This document shows, in pieces, positions 16,255-23,247 of a stretch of DNA of 64,000 bases. A model generated the notes under the pieces. It saw nothing but the letters and a program-made list of their open reading frames with translations. It was not told the DNA's origin and did not search any database. The stretch spans positions 62,001-126,000 of the forward strand of contig JBHELB010000016.1 of assembly GCA_041859045.1 (NCBI GenBank), given 5' to 3'. Each line of letters starts with the position of its first letter. The first letter of the stretch is position 1. The position numbers and the translations under genes are program-made. Source of the stretch: JBHELB01 sp041859045 (GTDB taxonomy: Bacteria > Hydrogenedentota > Hydrogenedentia > Hydrogenedentales > SLHB01).

Positions 16255-19200
16255 ATGACTGAACGCAAGACGTATCTGATGCCTCGGGGGGGCCTGTGGG
16301 CCGCTGCCTTACTGGTCCTCGCGCTGGCGGGATGTCCCCCGGCGGGTCCCATACTTGCCGTGTTTCCGGCAGCGTTCAACTTCACACAAGGCAACCTGAC
16401 CGATACCCTGACGATATCGAACATCGGTTCTGGCGCGCTGAATTGGCAGATTGTGCAACTGCCGGCGTGGGTGCAGGCCAACCCCGCGCAGGGCGTGGCC
16501 GCGGCGGATAACTCGCTGGTGACGCTTACCGTCGATCCCACTGGACTGCCCGCAGGCGCAACCTCGGGTCAACTCATCGTGTCGGCCAACGGCGGCGCCC
16601 AGACCATGACCGTGCCGATCACGGTGTCGCTGCCGCAGCCGCCGCAGGTGCCGGCGCTGTCGCTCGACACGACCGAACTCGACTTTGGCCAGAGCGGCCT
16701 TGCCCTGCCTCTGACCATTACGAACGGCGGACACGGCACCCTAACCTGGACTATTTCCGAAGCGATTCCGTGGCTCTCCGTGGCAACCGCTTCGGGCACC
16801 ACGACGACCGAGTCTGACGTCGTGACAATTACCGTGGATCGCGCGGGACTTGCCGCGGGACCTCATGCCGGTACGATCGGAATCACCAGTAACGGCGGCA
16901 ATGCGACCGTGAACGTGTCTCTAACCGTTGCCGACGCCGTGCCGATTCTGGGGCTGTCTCCCTCGCCGCCCGCTACGCTCGATATCGCCGCGGACGCCAC
17001 GCAGGGCGTCGTCACCGTGAAAAACGTCGGCACCGGCACGTTGTCCTGGACAGCCACGCCGCAGACGCCGTGGCTGTCTGTGAACCCGGCCACCGGCGAC
17101 ACCGGCTCCGTCTCCACGCCCATTGTGGTGACAGTCGATCGCTCGCAGTTGGTGGAAGGGCTCAACGTTGGGCAGATATCGTTTACGTCGAACGGTGGAA
17201 ACCAGACCCTCACCGTCAATGCGCTAGCCAATCCGGCCTCGCTCGTCGTGACGCCGCTGACGATCAATTTCGGCAGTTTCACGACCGACAAGCTGGTGAC
17301 GATTGCCAACGGCGGCGTGGGAACGGTGAACTGGCAAGTGGATCAGGCGGCACTGCCCGCGCACGGGTGGCTGTCCGCGGAGACCTATTCCGGAGCCGTC
17401 GGCAGCACGCCGCAGGCGGTCCTGTTCCACGTCAACCGCGCGCCCGGCGGAACCGCCTTGACGCCCGGCACCTACAGCGTCTCGCTGCCCATCACTTCCA
17501 ATGCGGGCAACGCCACGCTGAACGTAATCATGACTGTCGCCGCTCAACCGGTGCTGGCCATCACGAAAGATTTGAACACTTCCCCGACAACCGAGATGGA
17601 CCTTCCCTTTGGTCTCACGCTCACCGAACTGCAATTCTATGTGCTGAACACCGGTACGGGCACACTCGAGTGGAGTACGCCGCAGACGGCGCTTCCGCCT
17701 TGGCTGACCCTCACGCGCTTCGCCGATTCCGTCGGCGCGGGAGGCTCCAGTTTGGTCCGCGCATTCGTGGACCGAAACTTGGTTGAACCTTACGGAGACA
17801 GTTTCTCCCTGGTCATCACGGCGAAGAACGGCACAACGGCCACCGTGAACTTCAGCGTCGGCATTGAGCAGAAGCCGACAATTGGCAGCGTGCCCACCGA
17901 GGTGGATCTAGGATTCAACAGCGACTCCGCAGTGCTGAACATCTATAACGGCGGCCCTCCCACCACCACGCTGTTTTTCCGCGTGGAGAGCAAGTCGCCG
18001 TGGATGTCGGTCGGGCCGACTACCGGCACCAGCGAAGGCCGCGAGGGACCGCTGAAGGATTACTACGCCATCGGCGTCGCGGTGAACCGTTCCGAGCTGG
18101 ATAGCGACTCGACCACGGGCTTGGTATATGTCTACGCGCTGGACCCGCAAGGCAACGACGACTTGACCGTCGAACCGTTGCCGATCGAGGTGACCGTCAA
18201 AGCGCCGAAGTTGTCGTTCGATATCCCGCTCGCTCGGCTGATGGTGCCGAATGTCGTGCGCTGGCCCGTCGTCATGCGCGATTTCCGGGACCGCGCGATC
18301 ACGTTGACCGGCGAGCAGGTGCAGACGCTTAACGCCCCGCCCGCTTTCCGTATCCTCGAGAAAGGCATCGAGATCGAGCCGACCGAAACCCATCAGTTTG
18401 TCCGCACGCCGCAAGGAATGCGCACGAATCTCGTCATCCTGCTCGATTACTCGGGCAGTATGCAGGCGGCCGCGGGCTTGGCGGGCGTTGCCGGAGCCAA
18501 TCCCTTGCAGACCGTCTATGAACAGGCGGTTCAGCAATTTGTGACCGACGCGTTTGCGAACGTCCAAGGCTATCTGAACGTGGCGTTGATGGAGTTCCAC
18601 GATCTCAATGCGGCGGCGCGTCTTGTTCAGCCGTTTACAAACAGTCCAACGGTGTTGATCAATGCGGTCCAGAGCCTAGCGACGCAGATCGAAGACAACG
18701 GCGCGACCGAGCTGTTGCCGGCGCTGCTGACGGCGCGTGACGTGCTTATGACGCAGGACCTTGCGTCTACCGCCTTCGAGCAGGCGGACACGCGCGACGT
18801 GGTGTTGATCAGCGACGGTCGACGCACGACGCCTCCGGGCGAGATCGTCGATACCGTGAATTTCCTTCTCGAGCGGCGCATTCGCGTGTTCACGGTGGGC
18901 TGGGGCTCGGACATCAGCCGACAGACGTTGATCCGCATCGGTTCCGAGACGGGTGGGTACTTCTACCACGCCAAGGAAAACGCCGACGGCACTCCGAACG
19001 TGAATAACCTTCTCTACAGGCTCAGCTACCAGACGCCTCAGATTTCGCCGCCTTCTTCAGATCCGGAGAAATACAGGCCGATTACGCTTCCGAACGACCT
19101 CTGCGCCCAGGTCATGTTGGGCTATACGACGCTGCGCGAAGAGTCCACCGTTCCCGTGCGCTTTAGCGGAGGCTTCAGAGATCCCATCGACGATCTCAAC

Positions 19201-19674
19201 GCGCCTCTAATTACAGGAAGTTCGATTGAGCAAGGGCTTAGGATCGGCACCGTGGTCGGCGATACCACCATAGGCCAATTGAGTATGGCCACGCGCGGGA
19301 TCGTCGGCGGCAATGCGACCGTTGAAATACGAGCGGACTTTGTCCCCCGTAACATCAATAAGCTCAAGTTCACCGTCACCGCTCCGGATCCGTTCACGTT
19401 TGCGCCAACTCCGGCGGCGAACGACGGTATCGTGGCCGATTGGGCTGTTGCCTCGACGTCCGCTCCCAACACCCTGACGGTTACCCTTACCGCGCCTGCG
19501 GGCACGACGCTTCCCTACGGCGTATTTGGCAGCATTGGTGCGCTCTCTTTCACCGGCGTGCCCAATATTGCGTTCAACGTTGCGTTCGCTGTGGACAACT
19601 CGATCTACCTTGGGGACATCGAGCCGAAAACCTTCACGGCGCTAGGACAGATCAGCGTGCAGCCGGTGCCGTAA
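16255..19674 (+). CDS. Large surface lipoprotein with BACON-like repeats and von Willebrand A domain
   Basis: 1139 residues; ATG 16255 with AAGGAG upstream. Lipobox LAGC followed by two Pro. At least five Ig-like repeats of 85-95 residues fill about 35-640; they share an F-x-x-G strand, a TI-x-NGG-x-GTL-x-W turn, PWLSV, and TVDR-x-x-L before a SNGGN-x-T strand, matching BACON/choice-of-anchor repeats. The von Willebrand A domain (about 720-900) has a canonical metal site LLDYSGSM at Asp731 and DVVLISDGRRTTPPG. A C-terminal beta domain resembles that of the preceding gene (IRADFVPRNINKLKF beside LRTDYVPRGVTQFKI). The pair arose by duplication with expansion of the repeat number. The likely function is surface adhesion. 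A strong terminator follows. Confidence 0.85.
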   Translation: MTERKTYLMPRGGLWAAALLVLALAGCPPAGPILAVFPAAFNFTQGNLTDTLTISNIGSGALNWQIVQLPAWVQANPAQGVAAADNSLVTLTVDPTGLPAGATSGQLIVSANGGAQTMTVPITVSLPQPPQVPALSLDTTELDFGQSGLALPLTITNGGHGTLTWTISEAIPWLSVATASGTTTTESDVVTITVDRAGLAAGPHAGTIGITSNGGNATVNVSLTVADAVPILGLSPSPPATLDIAADATQGVVTVKNVGTGTLSWTATPQTPWLSVNPATGDTGSVSTPIVVTVDRSQLVEGLNVGQISFTSNGGNQTLTVNALANPASLVVTPLTINFGSFTTDKLVTIANGGVGTVNWQVDQAALPAHGWLSAETYSGAVGSTPQAVLFHVNRAPGGTALTPGTYSVSLPITSNAGNATLNVIMTVAAQPVLAITKDLNTSPTTEMDLPFGLTLTELQFYVLNTGTGTLEWSTPQTALPPWLTLTRFADSVGAGGSSLVRAFVDRNLVEPYGDSFSLVITAKNGTTATVNFSVGIEQKPTIGSVPTEVDLGFNSDSAVLNIYNGGPPTTTLFFRVESKSPWMSVGPTTGTSEGREGPLKDYYAIGVAVNRSELDSDSTTGLVYVYALDPQGNDDLTVEPLPIEVTVKAPKLSFDIPLARLMVPNVVRWPVVMRDFRDRAITLTGEQVQTLNAPPAFRILEKGIEIEPTETHQFVRTPQGMRTNLVILLDYSGSMQAAAGLAGVAGANPLQTVYEQAVQQFVTDAFANVQGYLNVALMEFHDLNAAARLVQPFTNSPTVLINAVQSLATQIEDNGATELLPALLTARDVLMTQDLASTAFEQADTRDVVLISDGRRTTPPGEIVDTVNFLLERRIRVFTVGWGSDISRQTLIRIGSETGGYFYHAKENADGTPNVNNLLYRLSYQTPQISPPSSDPEKYRPITLPNDLCAQVMLGYTTLREESTVPVRFSGGFRDPIDDLNAPLITGSSIEQGLRIGTVVGDTTIGQLSMATRGIVGGNATVEIRADFVPRNINKLKFTVTAPDPFTFAPTPAANDGIVADWAVASTSAPNTLTVTLTAPAGTTLPYGVFGSIGALSFTGVPNIAFNVAFAVDNSIYLGDIEPKTFTALGQISVQPVP

Positions 19675-19698
19675 GTCCGAGGGACGCTTAAAACACTT

Positions 19699-19739
19699 AG
19701 GGGAGCCTTCACGAGCGGAAGGCTCCCCTGAATCTTTTT
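19699..19739 (+). terminator. Strong intrinsic terminator of surface lipoprotein unit
   Basis: Perfect 12-base stem (19699-19710 with 19718-19729), 7-base loop, then TTTTT at 19735-19739. It sits between convergent genes and could also stop the opposite-strand transcript. Confidence 0.88.
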
Positions 19740-19752
19740 ACTTGCGCGCGCG

Positions 19753-20844
19753 TTACGGCGTGAACTGTCCGCGATTCATATTGACGGAAGAGTTGAGCAC
19801 AGGCGCTGGCTTGGCGGGTTTCACCTTTCGCTTTGTCTTTTCGCTTTTCTTCTCGGCCTTTGGACTCTCCTTCTCAGGCGCATCCAATCCCTCCAGCAGC
19901 GTGATTGCGGGCCCGCTGTTCGGGCTGATGGTGAGGGCCTCTTTCAGGCACGCGCGTGCGCGTTCTTTGTCCTTTGCCCGCATGGCCGCGCGCGCTTCGT
20001 TCAGCCACGAGTAGAATTTTTCCACCTCGGATGGCGCCAGCGGACGGACCTGTTTCCAGGCGTCCGCGGCATCCTTCCAATCCACCTCGACGCCGAACTC
20101 CTCCCCAGCGAAGAAGTTCACCGCATAATCCTTTGCCAGTTCATAGTCCGTCGGCGCGAGATCCCGGGCTTTTTGGGAACGATTCATCGCTTCCTTGTAC
20201 AACCGCTTTGCGTTCCAGTGAAAGAACTTCATCGCCGGTTCGCGATGAACCAATAGCGCCTGCGTCATGTTGAACAGGTAATCGGGATTCTCCGGCTCGA
20301 GCTTCAGCGCCTCCTGGAGATAGCGCAGCCCTTGCTCATACTGTCCCTCGTGGCAGTAGTGAATGCCGAGATTGTTGCGCACCGGGCCAAACGTCGGGTC
20401 CAGCGAGGCCGCCAAACGCCACTTCGCCAACGCCTCGGCCTGATTGCGCAGGTGGTCGTAAAGCAGTTCCCCACAGGCGTTCAAAGCCGCAACGTTATTG
20501 GGGTATTTAGCCAGCAGCTGCTGGTAGGCCGTGTAGGCCGCATCCAGGTGCTGCCGCGCCGATTCCTTGTGCGCATCCGCTGCGGTCTTGTCTTCTGTGG
20601 ACGCCAATTGGCGCGCCTCCCGCAGCGCCCCGTCTGCGCGTTTTGTCTGAACCTCCGCGAACGCACGCACCGTTTCCACCGCGCGCGATTCATCGCTCAG
20701 CAATCCCGGCAGCGTTTCGAGAAACGCCTTCGCGTCGAGTTCCTGCGGCGCGGGCTGGGGCGTTACGGGGGCCGGGGGCTCCGCCCACGCACTCAGGCCA
20801 AGTATCAGAATCGCAGCGATGCCGACGGTCGCATATTTTCTCAT
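19753..20844 (-). CDS. Secreted TPR-repeat protein
   Basis: 363 residues from ATG 20844, which has TAGGAGC about 7 bases before it. Signal peptide MRKYATVGIAAILILGLSAW, cleaved near AWA-EPP. A helical region follows, then TPR units, the clearest being PVRNNLGIHYCHEGQYEQGL followed by LQEALKLEPENPDYLFNM. The C-terminus is Lys/Pro-rich and basic. TPR proteins in the periplasm scaffold complexes; no partner is evident. It follows the acetyltransferase gene on the same strand with only about 10 bases between stop and start, so the two are probably co-transcribed, though their functions look unrelated. Confidence 0.83.
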   Translation of the reverse strand: MRKYATVGIAAILILGLSAWAEPPAPVTPQPAPQELDAKAFLETLPGLLSDESRAVETVRAFAEVQTKRADGALREARQLASTEDKTAADAHKESARQHLDAAYTAYQQLLAKYPNNVAALNACGELLYDHLRNQAEALAKWRLAASLDPTFGPVRNNLGIHYCHEGQYEQGLRYLQEALKLEPENPDYLFNMTQALLVHREPAMKFFHWNAKRLYKEAMNRSQKARDLAPTDYELAKDYAVNFFAGEEFGVEVDWKDAADAWKQVRPLAPSEVEKFYSWLNEARAAMRAKDKERARACLKEALTISPNSGPAITLLEGLDAPEKESPKAEKKSEKTKRKVKPAKPAPVLNSSVNMNRGQFTP

Positions 20845-20854
20845 TGCAATGCTC

Positions 20855-21895
20855 CTACGCGGTTTTGGGTGAATGGCTCGCGCCGGATCGCCGCCACACG
20901 TACGCCCGGACGGGTTTTCGCGTCTGGAAACCGAGCCGCTGGTACAGTCGGCGCGCGGGATTCGCGCAGGTGACGCCAAGCCCGATGTGTACAAACCCAT
21001 CCGCACGCAGTCGCTCCGCGAGTTCACGGATGAGCCGCGTGCCGATGCCTTGTCCCTGGCGCTCCGGGGCGACGGCGACCTGAAGGATAAACCCGAACGC
21101 AGGGGCCACCTGCGCCCCAACGATAAGTCCCGCCAGCGTGTCCTCCATCCAAACACCTCTTATCCACTGTCTATTTACTGTACCGTACGCGCCCTGCACC
21201 ACCATGTCCAGAAAACTCCGCGCCGATGCCGCGCTCTCGACGTCCGAGTGAAATACGCGGTCCGGATGGCCTACATAGCATCGCGCCAGCATTTCCGCCG
21301 CGCCGGCCAAATCCTCGCGCCCGAGGGGCCGCGAGAGACATGCCCCCGTGGACTCTGTGAGTGCCGTGTGGTCGAGCGCCGCGCTCATAAGTTTCCGTTC
21401 GGCCTCCACAAAACCCAAGGCCAAGAACCCCTGGCGCGCGTCTGTACACCCAAACGTCACGCACTCCGAGAAAATGGCGTCAACGCCCCCGGCTCGAAAC
21501 GTCCGAACCTGTTCGTCGACAAGCCGCGCTTCGAGGCCCTGACCGGCGTACGGTTCCAACACGTGAACAAAGGTGATATGGCCCGCTACGTCCCTGACGA
21601 ACGAGAATAGCAGCGCCTGCGCCTCTTGCCCGCGCTGGATGGCCAGCACATGGACGTCCCCGCTCGAGATTTGCGCCGCGAGTAGCCTCGGGGCCTGCGA
21701 ACGATAGGTCGCCGCCGCCTCAGGACCGTAGAGTTCCTCGAGTCCACGGGCGATTTCGTTCACAAAGTCCGGAAGATTCGCAGGCAGGTGCGGCAGCCAT
21801 TTCAGGCCCACGGCTAACCCTCCCCAAAAGGCCTCATTGCTCGCCATGCTACCGCCGTTCCGCGCGGCGATCAACGCCCGCCCCCAGAAACTCAT
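20855..21895 (-). CDS. GNAT-family N-acetyltransferase, two-domain
   Basis: About 346 residues from ATG 21895; a TTG at 21910 is an alternative and no clear ribosome site decides. The C-terminal half has the GNAT acetyl-CoA signature: the beta strand VAPAFGFILQVAVAPERQGQ continuing into GIGTRLIRELAERLRADGF, then IGLGVTCANPARRLYQRLGF. The N-terminal half also shows GNAT-like strands and an LEPYAGQGLEARLVDEQ segment, so this looks like a tandem GNAT with one active and one degenerate domain. The acetylated substrate cannot be predicted. It is divergent from the PilZ gene, 68 bases away, and the intervening DNA must hold both promoters. Confidence 0.83.
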   Translation of the reverse strand: MSFWGRALIAARNGGSMASNEAFWGGLAVGLKWLPHLPANLPDFVNEIARGLEELYGPEAAATYRSQAPRLLAAQISSGDVHVLAIQRGQEAQALLFSFVRDVAGHITFVHVLEPYAGQGLEARLVDEQVRTFRAGGVDAIFSECVTFGCTDARQGFLALGFVEAERKLMSAALDHTALTESTGACLSRPLGREDLAGAAEMLARCYVGHPDRVFHSDVESAASARSFLDMVVQGAYGTVNRQWIRGVWMEDTLAGLIVGAQVAPAFGFILQVAVAPERQGQGIGTRLIRELAERLRADGFVHIGLGVTCANPARRLYQRLGFQTRKPVRAYVWRRSGASHSPKTA

Positions 21896-21963
21896 TGTGG
21901 AACGGGTCAAAGTGAGGTAGACTCAATACAGGCGGAAAACAAACCCGTCAAAGCGAGGCGCGT

Positions 21964-22359
21964 ATGATGCAAGAGACCAACAAGCGCGGGTATACGCGGG
22001 TGCATGCAGGAGTCCACGCAAGACTCAAGACATCCACCTCGGTATTGGTCGAAGGCCATGTGCAGAACCTGAGCCTGAAGGGGCTGTACATGACCGGTTA
22101 CGCTCGGCTTCCGGTAGGTACGGATTGCGGCGTAACGCTTGTGTTGAACGGCAGCGAACAACTCCCTCCGATCGAACTGAGCGGAATCGTCACTCGCATG
22201 GACGAGGGCGGCGTGGGAATCGAGTTCACAGGGGTGGACGTGGACAGCCTGGAGCCGCTGCGCAATCTGGTGATGTACAACGCCGAGGATGCCGACGGGA
22301 TCGAACGCGAAATGGAGCAAACGGTGGGGCTCAAGAAGAGGCTGCATCGGCACTGCTAA
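21964..22359 (+). CDS. PilZ-domain protein, probable c-di-GMP receptor
   Basis: 131 residues forming a single PilZ domain. The c-di-GMP-binding signatures are present: an N-terminal RxxxR (RGYTR, residues 8-12) and a D/NxSxxG motif (NLSLKG) about 30 residues later, followed by the barrel strands ending in GVGIEFTGV. A C-terminal helix (about 100-131) is rich in Glu and basic residues. Proteins of this kind change conformation on binding c-di-GMP and act on motility, pili or polysaccharide export. The window also has a GGDEF cyclase at 56426 and a CheA with MshEN-like repeats at 23248, consistent with a local c-di-GMP network. The 30-base gap to the macrodomain gene suggests an operon. Confidence 0.9.
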   Translation: MMQETNKRGYTRVHAGVHARLKTSTSVLVEGHVQNLSLKGLYMTGYARLPVGTDCGVTLVLNGSEQLPPIELSGIVTRMDEGGVGIEFTGVDVDSLEPLRNLVMYNAEDADGIEREMEQTVGLKKRLHRHC

Positions 22360-22389
22360 CCTCCCGGCGGATAGGCGAGAGTCGGACGG

Positions 22390-22929
22390 ATGCATAGAAA
22401 AATTGCGCAGGGGGTCGTTGAAGTCGTTTTGGGCGACATCACCGCGGAGCAGACCGACGCCATTGTCAACGCCGCGAACCGGAGCCTATTGGGCGGCGGC
22501 GGGGTGGATGGAGCGATCCACCGCGCGGGCGGACCGGCAATTCTCGAGGAATGCCGGAAGCTTGGCGGTTGCGAGACAGGCGATGCCAAGGTGACGGGCG
22601 GGGGACGTTTGAGCGCGCGCTGCGTGATTCACACCGTCGGCCCCATCTACAAAGACGGCCAGCACGGCGAGCCGGAACTGCTCGCCCGGTGTCATCGCCG
22701 GAGTCTGGAGTGTGCCAGCGAGCGCGGTCTGCGCACGATTTCCTTTCCCGCCATCAGTTGCGGTGTGTATGGTTACCCTGTCGAGAAAGCGGCTCCTATC
22801 GCCGTCGGCGAGGTTGCGGCGTTCCTAAAGAACCACCCAGAAATAGAGCGCGTTCGCTTCGTGCTGTTCAATTCTTCCATCTACAACGCGTTTGAGGAAG
22901 CGCTAAAAACGCTCCCAGTCAATGTATAG
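22390..22929 (+). CDS. Macrodomain protein, probable O-acetyl-ADP-ribose deacetylase
   Basis: 179 residues, a stand-alone macrodomain of the MacroD/YmdB type. Binding-site signatures are intact: GDIT, then DAIVNAANRSLLGGGGVDGA with the catalytic-loop glycines, IHRAGG, a TGGGRLSARCVIHTVGP strand, and the second phosphate loop FPAISCGVYGYP. These enzymes bind ADP-ribose and hydrolyse O-acetyl-ADP-ribose or remove ADP-ribose from proteins. The length matches the family (170-180). It has no obvious functional tie to the PilZ gene before it; no sirtuin or ADP-ribosyltransferase lies nearby. Confidence 0.92.
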   Translation: MHRKIAQGVVEVVLGDITAEQTDAIVNAANRSLLGGGGVDGAIHRAGGPAILEECRKLGGCETGDAKVTGGGRLSARCVIHTVGPIYKDGQHGEPELLARCHRRSLECASERGLRTISFPAISCGVYGYPVEKAAPIAVGEVAAFLKNHPEIERVRFVLFNSSIYNAFEEALKTLPVNV

Positions 22930-23055
22930 CACTTTTCGTAGTTGATTGCTCGCCTTTTTCTTTGAGATGTCGTCCATTTCTGCCTGATATTCACGCACAC
23001 CCCGGTTGTTCGCCGCATAAATATTGGAAAATTTAGTATTCTCATCGGTATTGCC

Positions 23056-23084
23056 TTGACAGCCTTCTGAATTCCTGTTAAATT
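23056..23084 (+). promoter_or_regulatory. Sigma-70-type promoter of the chemosensory cluster
   Basis: TTGACA (23056-23061), 17-base spacer, TAAATT (23079-23084), followed by an A/G-rich likely start site. It lies 160-190 bases before cheA. Confidence 0.78.
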
Positions 23085-23171
23085 GCTATAAGAGAGGTGG
23101 CGCATTCTTGGGCAGATGCCAGTCACCCGTTTTTTGAAATGGCCGATGGTTGGGGATGCTGGGTCCAAGGG

Positions 23172-23193
23172 GAAAGCGGACGGATCCGCTTTC
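23172..23193 (+). promoter_or_regulatory. Stable hairpin in the cheA leader
   Basis: Perfect 9-base stem (23172-23180 with 23185-23193) with loop CGGA and no T-run, 55 bases before the start codon. It may be part of a structured leader. I could not match it to the GEMM c-di-GMP riboswitch consensus or another class. Confidence 0.45.
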
Positions 23194-23247
23194 ACGAAGT
23201 GGGGCGTGTAGCCGAGTAATAGGGCGCGATCCTGTTGAGGAGCGATC

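Larger units (their letters stand above)
22930..23247. other. Intergenic region with chemosensory promoter and long leader
   Basis: No gene seen. An AT-rich first half leads to a consensus promoter at 23056-23084; the remaining 160 bases would be a 5' leader of the cheA transcript, including a perfect 9-base hairpin at 23172-23193. TTGAGGAGCG precedes the cheA start. Confidence 0.65.

Noticed and set aside
14421..16541. 706-residue open frame on the minus strand
   Set aside because: It mirrors the two VWA lipoprotein genes, has no domain features or ribosome site, and its composition (Arg/His-rich) is that of an antisense frame in GC-rich DNA.
22930..23247. Possible GEMM c-di-GMP riboswitch upstream of cheA
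   Set aside because: The conserved core sequences of GEMM-I and GEMM-II that I know are not present; only a simple hairpin is seen.
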